Assembly (NCBI RefSeq): GCF_047971885.1
Contig: NZ_JBKEAE010000061.1
Location: 1-14,889, forward strand
Direction of reading: 5' to 3'
DNA from: Tropicimonas sp047971885
Lineage (GTDB): Bacteria > Pseudomonadota > Alphaproteobacteria > Rhodobacterales > Rhodobacteraceae
Length of the DNA stretch: 14,889 bases
A model generated the notes under the pieces. It did not search any database and was not told the origin of the DNA. It saw nothing but the letters and a program-made list of their open reading frames with translations. The position numbers and the translations under genes are program-made. Shown in pieces: positions 1 through 5,925 of this stretch. Position 1 is the stretch's first letter, and every line of letters starts with the position of its first letter.

Positions 1-1390
1 TCACGGTCACCGTGATAACCGAGCCGCGCTTCACGCCGCCCGTGGCCTCGGCGAACTTGTCGCCGCCAAGCGCCTTGATCGAGAGCGAGATACGCTCCTT
101 CTCGACATCGACCTCGGTGACAACCGCCTTGACCACGTCGCCCTTGCGATACTGCTGGATCGCCTCCTCGCCGCGCATGTCCCAGGACAGGTCGGAAAGG
201 TGAACCATGCCGTCGATATCGCCCGGCAGACCGATGAACAGACCGAATTCGGTGATGTTCTTGACCTCGCCCTCGACGACGGTGCCCTCGGGGTGGGTTT
301 CGGCGAACACCTCCCACGGGTTGCGCATGGTCTGCTTGAGGCCGAGCGACACGCGCCGCTTGGCGGTGTCGATCTCAAGAACCATGACCTCAACCTCCTG
401 CGAGGTCGAGACGATCTTGCCCGGATGGACGTTCTTCTTGGTCCACGACATCTCGGAGACGTGCACCAGCCCTTCGACACCCGGCTCCAGTTCCACGAAG
501 GCGCCGTAATCGGTGATGTTGGTGACACGCCCGGTATGCACCGATTCCAGCGGGAACTTCTGTTCGACCGAATCCCACGGATCGGCCTGAAGCTGCTTCA
601 TGCCGAGGCTGATGCGGTGAGTGTCCTTGTTGATCTTGATGACCTGAACCTTGATGGTTTCGCCGATCGAAACGATCTCGGACGGATGGTTGACGCGGCG
701 CCAGGCCATGTCGGTGACATGGAGCAGGCCATCGACACCGCCCAGATCGACGAAGGCGCCGTATTCGGTGATGTTCTTGACCACGCCGTCGACGGCATCG
801 CCCTCGTTCAGCTTGGCGATGACCTCGGCGCGCTGTTCGGCGCGGCTTTCTTCAAGGATCGCGCGGCGCGAGACGACGATATTGCCGCGGCGGCGGTCCA
901 TCTTGAGGATCTGGAAGGGCTGCTTGAGGCCCATCAGCGGCCCGGCATCGCGCACCGGACGCACATCGACCTGGGAGCCGGGCAGGAAGGCCACGGCACC
1001 GCCGAGATCGACGGTGAAGCCGCCCTTGACGCGGCCGAAGATGGCGCCCTCGACGCGGTCCTCGTCGGCATAGGCCTTTTCCAGACGGTCCCAGGCTTCC
1101 TCGCGGCGCGCCTTGTCGCGCGAGATGACGGCCTCGCCACGGGCATTCTCGACCCGGTCGAGGAACACCTCGACCTCGTCGCCCACGGCAATTTCCGGGG
1201 CTTCGCCCGGATTGGTGAATTCCTTGAGATCGACGCGGCCTTCCATCTTGTAGCCCACATCAATGATGGCCTGACCGGCCTCGATGGCGATCACGGTCCC
1301 CTTGACGACAGACCCTTCGGCGGGTGTGTCGATTTCGAAGCTTTCCTGGAGGAGGGCTTCGAATTCCTCCATCGTCGCTTTAGCGCACAT
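1..1390 (-). CDS. rpsA: 30S ribosomal protein S1 (C-terminus off window)
   Basis: Ribosomal protein S1 helps the 30S subunit bind and unfold mRNA. I translated the minus strand directly: the protein opens MCAKATMEEF and continues for about 463 residues to the window edge, still open. It shows five complete S1 (OB-fold) repeats, starting near residues 25, 110, 194, 285 and 370, and the beginning of a sixth. Repeats 3-5 carry the typical motifs VKNITEYGAF, VTNITDYGAF and VKNITEFGLF. Alphaproteobacterial S1 is about 555-560 residues, so roughly 95 residues are missing. The start at 1390 is supported by an AGGAAA ribosome-binding site about 9 nt upstream and by the conserved N-terminus. In relatives cmk often precedes rpsA. 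Here the upstream neighbour is instead a divergent small gene, with a long leader between them. Confidence 0.97.
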   Translation of the reverse strand, partial: MCAKATMEEFEALLQESFEIDTPAEGSVVKGTVIAIEAGQAIIDVGYKMEGRVDLKEFTNPGEAPEIAVGDEVEVFLDRVENARGEAVISRDKARREEAWDRLEKAYADEDRVEGAIFGRVKGGFTVDLGGAVAFLPGSQVDVRPVRDAGPLMGLKQPFQILKMDRRRGNIVVSRRAILEESRAEQRAEVIAKLNEGDAVDGVVKNITEYGAFVDLGGVDGLLHVTDMAWRRVNHPSEIVSIGETIKVQVIKINKDTHRISLGMKQLQADPWDSVEQKFPLESVHTGRVTNITDYGAFVELEPGVEGLVHVSEMSWTKKNVHPGKIVSTSQEVEVMVLEIDTAKRRVSLGLKQTMRNPWEVFAETHPEGTVVEGEVKNITEFGLFIGLPGDIDGMVHLSDLSWDMRGEEAIQQYRKGDVVKAVVTEVDVEKERISLSIKALGGDKFAEATGGVKRGSVITVTV

Positions 1391-1546
1391 TAAGTCGTGT
1401 TTCCTTTGCATACGATTTTTCTGGCCGAGCGGTTGTCTCCGCCGGTCTTTGGATTGGTCGAAAGGCTGGCCGGTCAAACAATCAGGGCCGGCACTGGTCC
1501 GACCCTGCTCGTCTCCGGCGTTCACCGCCTTTTGATTGACGTGCGC

Positions 1547-1575
1547 TATATAAGGGTTTCAGCCCTGCAAGGCAA
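1547..1575 (-). promoter_or_regulatory. candidate sigma-70 promoter for rpsA
   Basis: Read on the minus strand, TTGCCT (1575-1570) and TATATA (1552-1547) are separated by exactly 17 bp, a good housekeeping -35/-10 pair. Transcription would start near 1540, leaving a leader of about 150 nt before rpsA. A leader of that length would leave room for the S1 autoregulation known in enterobacteria, but I see no defined structure that proves it. This is a prediction from motif and spacing only. Confidence 0.45.
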
Positions 1576-1660
1576 GTCCGGCGGGCTGCCGAACTTTCGC
1601 GGCTCCGCATCGCCGCCCGCATGGTGCCCGCTGCGGACCGCACCGTCGCGGCAACCACGA

Positions 1661-1674
1661 TTGACCTGAATCAA
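1661..1674 (+). promoter_or_regulatory. FNR/FixK-type binding site (FnrL box)
   Basis: TTGAC-CTGA-ATCAA fits the FnrL/FixK consensus TTGAY-N4-RTCAA of alphaproteobacteria in both half-sites. The centre is at 1667.5. A class II promoter, with the box near -41.5, would start close to 1709 and place TACAGC (1697-1702) in the -10 position. That matches only three of six -10 bases but is correctly spaced. The next gene on this strand begins at 1738, so the geometry fits oxygen- or nitric-oxide-responsive control of that gene. The site is inferred from sequence alone. Confidence 0.6.
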
Positions 1675-1737
1675 GGCGCGAAAGAAATGTTGAAAATACA
1701 GCATTGGGGATATTCAGAACCGAAAGGTCCAGGTCAC

Positions 1738-1923
1738 ATGCTTCGCCTTGCCTCGCTGCTGTTCATCGTTCTTGGCGCGACGTTAGCCGGCATTCTCATC
1801 ATGGGCGCGCTCTCCATAGGGCTCGACACCTCGAAGCCGATCATCGTCGCGGCAATTCTGGGATTCATCGCCGCCGTGCCGCTCAGTTGGGCCATCGCGC
1901 GGCAACTCTACACCCAGGACTAG
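1738..1923 (+). CDS. small two-helix membrane protein, paralogue of 3825-4007
   Basis: The product is 61 residues with unknown function. It begins MLRLASLLF and has two hydrophobic stretches, roughly residues 5-28 and 34-53, joined by a short polar turn (GLDTSKP), with a basic/polar tail. It looks like an inner-membrane hairpin. Aligned without gaps it shares 20 of 60 positions with the protein at 3825-4007 on the opposite strand, including the MLRL start, the GFI motif, a conserved proline (P48) and the I-A near the C-terminus. From memory, short proteins of this kind in Rhodobacteraceae carry a misleading 'CTP synthetase' label, although nothing here resembles that enzyme. I chose the start at the conserved MLRL; longer in-frame extensions upstream are non-conserved. 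An FNR-type box lies 64 bp upstream. The gene is convergent with the entericidin-like lipoprotein gene. Confidence 0.8.
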   Translation: MLRLASLLFIVLGATLAGILIMGALSIGLDTSKPIIVAAILGFIAAVPLSWAIARQLYTQD

Positions 1924-1962
1924 GCAACCGGCGCTCTCCGGTGTCCCGCCGGCATGGAGGCT

Positions 1963-2097
1963 TTACATCTTCTGCTGGACCTGTTGCGCGCTGCTGGTCA
2001 GCATTTCACCTGTCTGGGAGATATCCCGGCCGGCGCCCTCCATGGTGTTACAGGCGGCAAGCAGCAGCAGGGCGAGAGGCAGGATCACACGGGCCAT
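1963..2097 (-). CDS. entericidin-like small lipoprotein
   Basis: The product is a 44-residue lipoprotein with an N-terminal signal of the form MARVILPLAL followed by a lipobox LAAC ending at Cys16. The predicted mature peptide is only 29 residues and starts CNTMEGAGRDI, the signature of the entericidin EcnA/EcnB family. It ends in a Gln/Ser-rich stretch. Family members are small envelope lipoproteins. The enterobacterial pair acts as a toxin/antidote, but single copies like this one are common in alphaproteobacteria and their role is unclear. The start was set at 2097 because GGAGA lies about 5 nt upstream and the signal peptide begins there; a longer in-frame start would bury the signal sequence. 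No second entericidin gene is adjacent. Confidence 0.85.
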   Translation of the reverse strand: MARVILPLALLLLAACNTMEGAGRDISQTGEMLTSSAQQVQQKM

Positions 2098-2166
2098 CGG
2101 TATCTCCGCTATAGAAATCGCCGCGAATTTACGAGGTGCCGCCAGCGCCTGCAAGCGGCAGGCGTA

Positions 2167-2541
2167 TCAGACACGTCCCGTTTTCACCAGCCAGACCACC
2201 ACAATCGCAAAGATCAGCAGGACATTGAACATCAGCGGCGCCAGGATACCGACGGTCCGTCCGAGGAAAGCATCCCAGCGGTCGATCTTTTCGAGATGAT
2301 CCGTCAGGTCCTGCTGGGCACGCCGGATCTTCGCCGGATCGATGGCGCGGCGCAGTCGCGGATTGTGCCACATTGCCTCCTGCTCGACCAGATACCTGCC
2401 CTCCTGCCGAAGCGGATTGGGCAGCCTGCGCCCGCCCTTGCGCATCGCCTGCGCCAGGCTGTCGCCCGGTCCGGCGCCGAGCTTGTCGCGCATGAGCCGC
2501 GCGATGGCCGCATTGGTATCTGGTAGCTCGTTCGCGATCAT
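2167..2541 (-). CDS. hypothetical tail-anchored membrane protein
   Basis: I do not recognise this 124-residue protein. The first ~95 residues are soluble, helical and highly charged, with many Arg, Lys and Asp and a QQDLTDHLEKID stretch near residues 76-87 that could form a short coiled coil. Residues 96-119 form one hydrophobic helix followed by a short basic end (KTGRV), so the protein is probably anchored by its C-terminus with the bulk in the cytoplasm. A weak purine-rich GAAGAAG ribosome-binding stretch precedes the ATG. It is transcribed in the same direction as the downstream lipoprotein gene, 69 bp away, and divergently from the hydrolase gene at 2622. It may be a lineage-specific Rhodobacteraceae protein. 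Confidence 0.75.
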   Translation of the reverse strand: MIANELPDTNAAIARLMRDKLGAGPGDSLAQAMRKGGRRLPNPLRQEGRYLVEQEAMWHNPRLRRAIDPAKIRRAQQDLTDHLEKIDRWDAFLGRTVGILAPLMFNVLLIFAIVVVWLVKTGRV

Positions 2542-2621
2542 GGCTTCTTCTATCCGGTGGACCTGCGGGCGGAAACAGGGAAATGTAGAAGACCGGTCAC
2601 CAGAGTTTCACGAGGTTTCGC

Positions 2622-3383
2622 ATGCTTGCCACCTATCGCCAGGGTCCCGAGGGGGGCACGCCCCTGCTGATCGTGCACGGGCTGTTCGGCTCGGCGCGGA
2701 ACTGGGGTGCGGTGGCGCGGCGGCTGGCGCGCGACCGGCTGGTGCTGACGGTGGACATGCGCAATCACGGCGACAGTTTCCGCGACCCGGACCACGGTTA
2801 CGAGGACATGGCGGGCGATCTGGCGCGGGTCATCGAACGCAACGGTGACAGCGCCGATGTGCTGGGCCATTCGATGGGCGGCAAGGCGGCGATGGTGCTG
2901 GCGCTGACCCGGCCGGAACTGGTCGACAGGCTGATCGTCGGGGATATCGCGCCGGTCGCCTATTCCCACACCCAGCTGCATCTGGTGCAGGCGATGCAGG
3001 AACTCGACCTGACCGGCCTGACCCGGCGCAGCGAGGCCGATTCGAAACTCGCACGGATTGTCCCCGATTCGGGCACCCGCGCCTTCCTTCTTCAGTCGCT
3101 CGACCTGAAATCGAGCCCCGCGCGCTGGAAACTGAACCTCGACGTGCTGTCCGCCGAGATGGACGGAATCCTCGGCTGGCCCGATATCGACAGCCGCTTC
3201 GACGGGCCGGCCCTGTTCCTGACAGGCGAGAACTCCGACTATTTCAGACAGGAATATCGCCCGGAAACCAAACGGCTTTTCCCCCGTGCGCGATTCGCCC
3301 GGATCCGCGGGGCGGGTCACTGGCTGCATGCCGACAAACCGCGCGAATTCGAGGCAGCAGCCGCCTCTTTTCTGGTCAGATAG
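2622..3383 (+). CDS. alpha/beta fold hydrolase (YbfF-like esterase)
   Basis: This is a cytoplasmic serine hydrolase of 253 residues, the usual length for the family. The oxyanion-hole region HGLFGSARNW lies at residues 19-28. The nucleophile elbow is GHSMGG with Ser84, and the catalytic histidine is probably His233 in GAGHWLH. The VGDIAP segment contains Asp108, at the position I recall as the acid of the E. coli YbfF triad (Ser-Asp-His with Asp in DIAP). The HG(L/F)FGS start and DMRNHG motif at 45-50 also fit YbfF. The natural substrate is unknown; members cleave short acyl esters and some CoA thioesters. The gene stands alone on the plus strand, divergent from the hypothetical gene at 2541, and is followed by a gap holding an FNR-type box. 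Confidence 0.9.
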   Translation: MLATYRQGPEGGTPLLIVHGLFGSARNWGAVARRLARDRLVLTVDMRNHGDSFRDPDHGYEDMAGDLARVIERNGDSADVLGHSMGGKAAMVLALTRPELVDRLIVGDIAPVAYSHTQLHLVQAMQELDLTGLTRRSEADSKLARIVPDSGTRAFLLQSLDLKSSPARWKLNLDVLSAEMDGILGWPDIDSRFDGPALFLTGENSDYFRQEYRPETKRLFPRARFARIRGAGHWLHADKPREFEAAAASFLVR

Positions 3384-3427
3384 CCAACCGGCGCCGATTA
3401 ACTCGTCTTTAAGGCGAGCGGCGCAAA

Positions 3428-3441
3428 TTGATATCTGTCAA
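3428..3441 (+). promoter_or_regulatory. FNR/FixK-type binding site (second FnrL box)
   Basis: TTGAT-ATCT-GTCAA matches TTGAY-N4-RTCAA in both halves. The centre is at 3434.5, 70 bp upstream of the small orphan gene starting at 3505. A good -10 hexamer, TATAGT (3460-3465, five of six matches), lies downstream, although 4 bp closer to the box than ideal class II spacing. With the box at 1661-1674 this makes two such sites within 1.8 kb. Confidence 0.6.
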
Positions 3442-3504
3442 TGACACCAATTTATGCGCTATAGTAATCTTGCACTCGTGGATCAGCCGAAAGGGGAGGA
3501 TAGG

Positions 3505-3780
3505 ATGATCGCACTCGAGAGGATTGAGGGCACGGGCTGCCTCAAATCTGAAACTGCCACCGCAAACGCCACGCAGGGATACGCCGGGGATTTCGATGCC
3601 TCGATGCTGGCGGGATATCTGCAGCACCTGCCCAAGGGCGCGAACAAGGTGCAGCAGATGATCTGCGACGACATGCGCATCGCCATGCGCAAGTCCGATG
3701 CCGATCAGGCCAAGGCCCTGTTCCGCACCCTGCAACACTTCATGAAGGACCATCCCGAAGCGGCACGGGGGGCGGCATGA
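3505..3780 (+). CDS. hypothetical 91-residue protein downstream of FNR box
   Basis: I do not recognise this protein. It begins MIALERIEG. After a Thr/Ala-rich low-complexity stretch it has a predominantly helical C-terminal half with several Lys, Arg and Met residues (MLAGYLQHLPKG, then VQQMICDDMRIAMRK). It has no signal peptide or membrane segment. The frame is open from 3454, but the ATG at 3505 was chosen because a strong purine run, GGGGAGGA, lies 4-5 nt upstream and the upstream residues would cover the presumed promoter. It ends just before the convergent small membrane protein gene at 3825-4007. The FNR-type box suggests induction when oxygen is low or nitric oxide is present, which is inference. 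Confidence 0.7.
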   Translation: MIALERIEGTGCLKSETATANATQGYAGDFDASMLAGYLQHLPKGANKVQQMICDDMRIAMRKSDADQAKALFRTLQHFMKDHPEAARGAA

Positions 3781-3824
3781 CACCGGATATCAAGCTGTTT
3801 TCCAACAATTTTCCCGGATCGCCG

Positions 3825-4007
3825 CTACCGCTCGCAGAGTTTCTTCGCAATATGCCGGGCCACAGGGAAACCGACTATGAAGCCAGCCGCGATCGCCCCG
3901 GCGATCGCCTGCGCGGATATGTAGCCAAGCACCAGCACGGCAACGATACCCACGCCCATCAGGACGGTCGATACCAGCGCGTGGAGTAGCAATGTCAGCC
4001 TGAGCAT
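3825..4007 (-). CDS. small two-helix membrane protein, paralogue of 1738-1923
   Basis: The product is 60 residues with unknown function and begins MLRLTLLLH. Two hydrophobic segments (about 4-28 and 34-50) flank a short turn, and it ends in a basic tail (AKKLCER). It aligns without gaps to the protein at 1738-1923 with 20 identical positions, so the two are divergent paralogues in opposite orientations about 2 kb apart. An AGGGAG ribosome-binding site lies about 8 nt before the ATG, which supports this frame over the 70-codon plus-strand frame covering the same bases. Unlike its paralogue, I find no FNR-type box upstream. A strong hairpin (4036-4066) and a GTTCT-CA-AGAAC inverted repeat (4088-4099) lie in its leader or promoter region. 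Confidence 0.78.
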   Translation of the reverse strand: MLRLTLLLHALVSTVLMGVGIVAVLVLGYISAQAIAGAIAAGFIVGFPVARHIAKKLCER

Positions 4008-4035
4008 GGCCGGGCTCCCTGCATCGCGGAAACAG

Positions 4036-4066
4036 GACCGGCAGCGGCGAACAGGCGCTGCCGGTC
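4036..4066. terminator. strong hairpin, possible terminator
   Basis: An 11-bp perfect stem, GACCGGCAGCG with CGCTGCCGGTC, encloses a 9-nt loop. On the plus strand it is followed at once by TTTC, a short U-tract that could end transcripts coming from the orphan gene at 3505. On the minus strand it lies about 30 nt before the small gene at 4007 and downstream of the lipoprotein gene at 4268, where the following CTGTTT is a poorer U-tract. The direction of action is uncertain. Confidence 0.5.
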
Positions 4067-4234
4067 TTTCGTTGCGGGCATTTCGCCGTTCTCAAGAACA
4101 GCGCTGATCCCGCGCCAGCAAAATTCAAACAACCACAGGTTGACTCGCTCCCTCGGGACAGGCAGCTAAACCGATACAGTTCGCACTTTGCGCAAGATGC
4201 CATCGTCGCGAAAAACCGGGGGGCCGCGACCCGC

Positions 4235-4264
4235 GTATCTTTGGCCGGGGTATCTTTGGCCGGG
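4235..4264. repeat. perfect 15-bp tandem duplication
   Basis: GTATCTTTGGCCGGG occurs twice, head to tail and without mismatches (4235-4249 and 4250-4264). On the minus strand it begins 3 nt after the stop codon of the lipoprotein gene at 4268-4528. It probably arose by replication slippage and leaves the coding sequence untouched. Confidence 0.85.
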
Positions 4265-4267
4265 CTT

Positions 4268-4528
4268 CTATACGCTCGGGCCGACAGACAGCACCTGGCC
4301 ACTGCCCGAGACGACACAGGCCCACGGAATGCCGCCGTCGCTGGGCTGCAGGACAACGGTCGATCCCTCGATCGACGGGGTTTCGCTGACCACCACAAGA
4401 TCGCCGCTGGTTTGTGCCGCCGCAGCGCCGCGACAGGCCGAGACCGCCTTGCTCTCGGTCGGGCCGGTGGCGCAGGCGGCAAGGGCGAGCAGGCCGATGG
4501 CGGGCAGAAGCGGGGTGAAAACTCTCAT
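4268..4528 (-). CDS. small putative lipoprotein
   Basis: The product is 86 residues with unknown function. The N-terminus MRVFTPLLPAIGLLALAAC is a lipoprotein signal with lipobox LAAC and the lipidated cysteine at residue 19. The mature part (about 68 residues) has two cysteines (32 and 71) that could form a disulphide. Its segments GDLVVVSETPSIEGSTVVL and WACVVSGSGQVLSV suggest a small beta-rich periplasmic domain. I chose the ATG at 4528 because AAGGA lies about 8 nt upstream and it begins exactly at the signal peptide. The longer in-frame start at 4633 adds an Arg/Pro-rich stretch typical of non-coding GC-rich DNA. The gene lies 115 bp downstream of the catabolic cluster, separated from it by a hairpin. 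Confidence 0.75.
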   Translation of the reverse strand: MRVFTPLLPAIGLLALAACATGPTESKAVSACRGAAAAQTSGDLVVVSETPSIEGSTVVLQPSDGGIPWACVVSGSGQVLSVGPSV

Positions 4529-4553
4529 CTGTCGGTTCCTTCGCGCTGTCCGT

Positions 4554-4574
4554 GCCGGCGGCATATCCGCCGGC
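4554..4574. terminator. GC-rich hairpin after the catabolic cluster
   Basis: A perfect 8-bp stem (GCCGGCGG with CCGCCGGC) closes a 5-nt loop, CATAT. It sits 70 bp beyond the stop codon of the last cluster gene and upstream of the lipoprotein gene. No U-tract follows on either strand, so it is not a classical intrinsic terminator. It could stabilise the operon's 3' end or mark a Rho-dependent end. Confidence 0.35.
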
Positions 4575-4643
4575 TGCGGAATGATAGCGCGCGGCCGCCA
4601 GTCTGCACAGGCTGGAGTTCGGCGAGAGGACATCGTTCAGGCG

Positions 4644-5876
4644 TCAGGTCTCTACCGGCGCTCCGCCTTCGAAACGGTTTTCCCGCGAATACTCGCAAGG
4701 CGCCTCCTGCATTTCCAGATGCAGCCGGTCCCCGGTATGGGGGTGGGCGCGCGCCAGCGCCTCGTCCAGTTCGATGCCGAGTCCGGGGGCCTCGGGCGGG
4801 ATCAGGTAGCCCTGATCGAAGCGGATCGTATCGCCGATGAGCCTGCGGTGGAATTCGCCCCCCGTTTCGATGGTTTCCACCATCAGCAGGTTCGGCAGGG
4901 TCGCCGCAAGCTGTACGTTGGCGGCCCATTCGACGGGCCCGCAATAGAGATGCGGCGCCATCTGTGCGCCGGAGACCTCGGCCAGAGCGGCGATCTTCCG
5001 GGCCTCCCACAGCCCGCCGACCCGTCCCGTTGCCGGCTGAAGGATATTGGCCGCCCCGGCGCGAAGCAGCGCCGCGAACTCTGCCTTGGTGGTCAGGCGT
5101 TCCCCGGCGGCGATGGGAATCGCCGTCGCCCGCGCGACCGCCGCCATCGCCTCGATATCGTCGGGCGGAACCGGCTCTTCGAACCAGAGCGGCGACCAGG
5201 GTTCCAGCGCCTGCGCCAGACGGATCGCGCCGCCGCTGGTAAACTGCCCGTGGGTCCCGAAGAGAAGATCGGCCCGGTCCCCCACCGCCTCGCGAATCGC
5301 CGCGCAGAAAGCGGCGGAGCGCGCGATATCGCGCATCGCGGGCTGATGCCCGCCGCGAATCGTATAGGGGCCGGCCGGGTCGAACTTGACGGCGGTAAAC
5401 CCCTCGTCCACGCGCGCCGCTGCGGTACGTGCCGCAGCATCCGGATCGACCCAGAAATCTGCCCCCTCGCCGGCGCCGGGGTAGAGATAGGTATAGCAGC
5501 GCAAGCGTTCATTGATCCGCCCGCCCATCAGCGCCCAGACCGGCCGGTCGCGAGCCTTGCCCAGAATATCCCAGCAGGCGATCTCGAGCCCGGAGAATGC
5601 GCCCATCACCGTCGGATCCGGGCGCTGGGTGAAGCCCGAGGAGTAGACGCGGCGGAACATCAGTTCGATATTCTCGGGGTTCTCGCCCGCCATGTGGCGG
5701 GCGAAAACATCCTCGATGACAGCGCGCATCGCGTCGGGCCCGACCGCGGCGGCATAGACCTCGCCCCAGCCGGAAATGCCGCAGGCGGTCGTCAGTTTGA
5801 CAAAAATCCAGTAGCGCCCGCCCCAGCCGGGCGGCGGCGGCGCGGTGACGATGATATCCAGATCGACGAGTTTCAT
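4644..5876 (-). CDS. enolase-superfamily protein (mandelate racemase/muconate lactonizing type)
   Basis: The product is 410 residues, the usual length for this family. Enzymes of the mandelate racemase subgroup abstract the proton next to a carboxylate, mostly to dehydrate or epimerise sugar acids. The capping domain spans about 1-130 (with WGEV at 37-40 and the conserved GLEIACWDILGK at 96-107) and is followed by the TIM barrel. Visible barrel residues are Lys164-x-Asp166, the GTHGQ strand at 207-211, FEEP with Glu233/Glu234, AAGER with Glu259, and APHL with His309 as the probable general base. D-galactonate dehydratase, as I recall it, has Asp in the motif D-F-H-G where this protein has Gly207. 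The first acidic metal ligand may therefore be absent or replaced by His209. Substrate is unknown; sugar-acid dehydratase is the likeliest role. It is the last gene of the cluster, 49 bp after the alcohol dehydrogenase gene. Confidence 0.9.
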   Translation of the reverse strand: MKLVDLDIIVTAPPPPGWGGRYWIFVKLTTACGISGWGEVYAAAVGPDAMRAVIEDVFARHMAGENPENIELMFRRVYSSGFTQRPDPTVMGAFSGLEIACWDILGKARDRPVWALMGGRINERLRCYTYLYPGAGEGADFWVDPDAAARTAAARVDEGFTAVKFDPAGPYTIRGGHQPAMRDIARSAAFCAAIREAVGDRADLLFGTHGQFTSGGAIRLAQALEPWSPLWFEEPVPPDDIEAMAAVARATAIPIAAGERLTTKAEFAALLRAGAANILQPATGRVGGLWEARKIAALAEVSGAQMAPHLYCGPVEWAANVQLAATLPNLLMVETIETGGEFHRRLIGDTIRFDQGYLIPPEAPGLGIELDEALARAHPHTGDRLHLEMQEAPCEYSRENRFEGGAPVET

Positions 5877-5925
5877 GAACGGACCCCGGGGTTATGGCGG
5901 ATTACGACATTCGAAAGCGGCGCGG

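Larger units (their letters stand above)
1391..1737. other. intergenic region between rpsA and divergent small gene
   Basis: This is 347 bp without a supported gene. It contains the rpsA leader and candidate promoter on the minus strand. On the plus strand it contains an FNR-type palindrome upstream of the small membrane protein gene. Short frames crossing it have no recognisable protein features and no ribosome-binding site of note. I saw no tRNA, repeat or mobile-element end here. Confidence 0.6.

Noticed and set aside
200..1393. 397-codon plus-strand open frame opposite rpsA
   Set aside because: It is the complement of S1; the minus-strand frame has the repeated S1 domain motifs.
3777..3989. 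70-codon plus-strand frame overlapping the orphan gene's stop by ATGA
   Set aside because: It covers the opposite strand of the small membrane protein gene, which has a clear paralogue and ribosome-binding site. Its own translation is charged, low in hydrophobics and unrecognisable.
4088..4099. Possible LexA (SOS) box
   Set aside because: Alphaproteobacterial LexA recognises a direct repeat GTTC-N7-GTTC, while this is an inverted GTTCT/AGAAC without that spacing.
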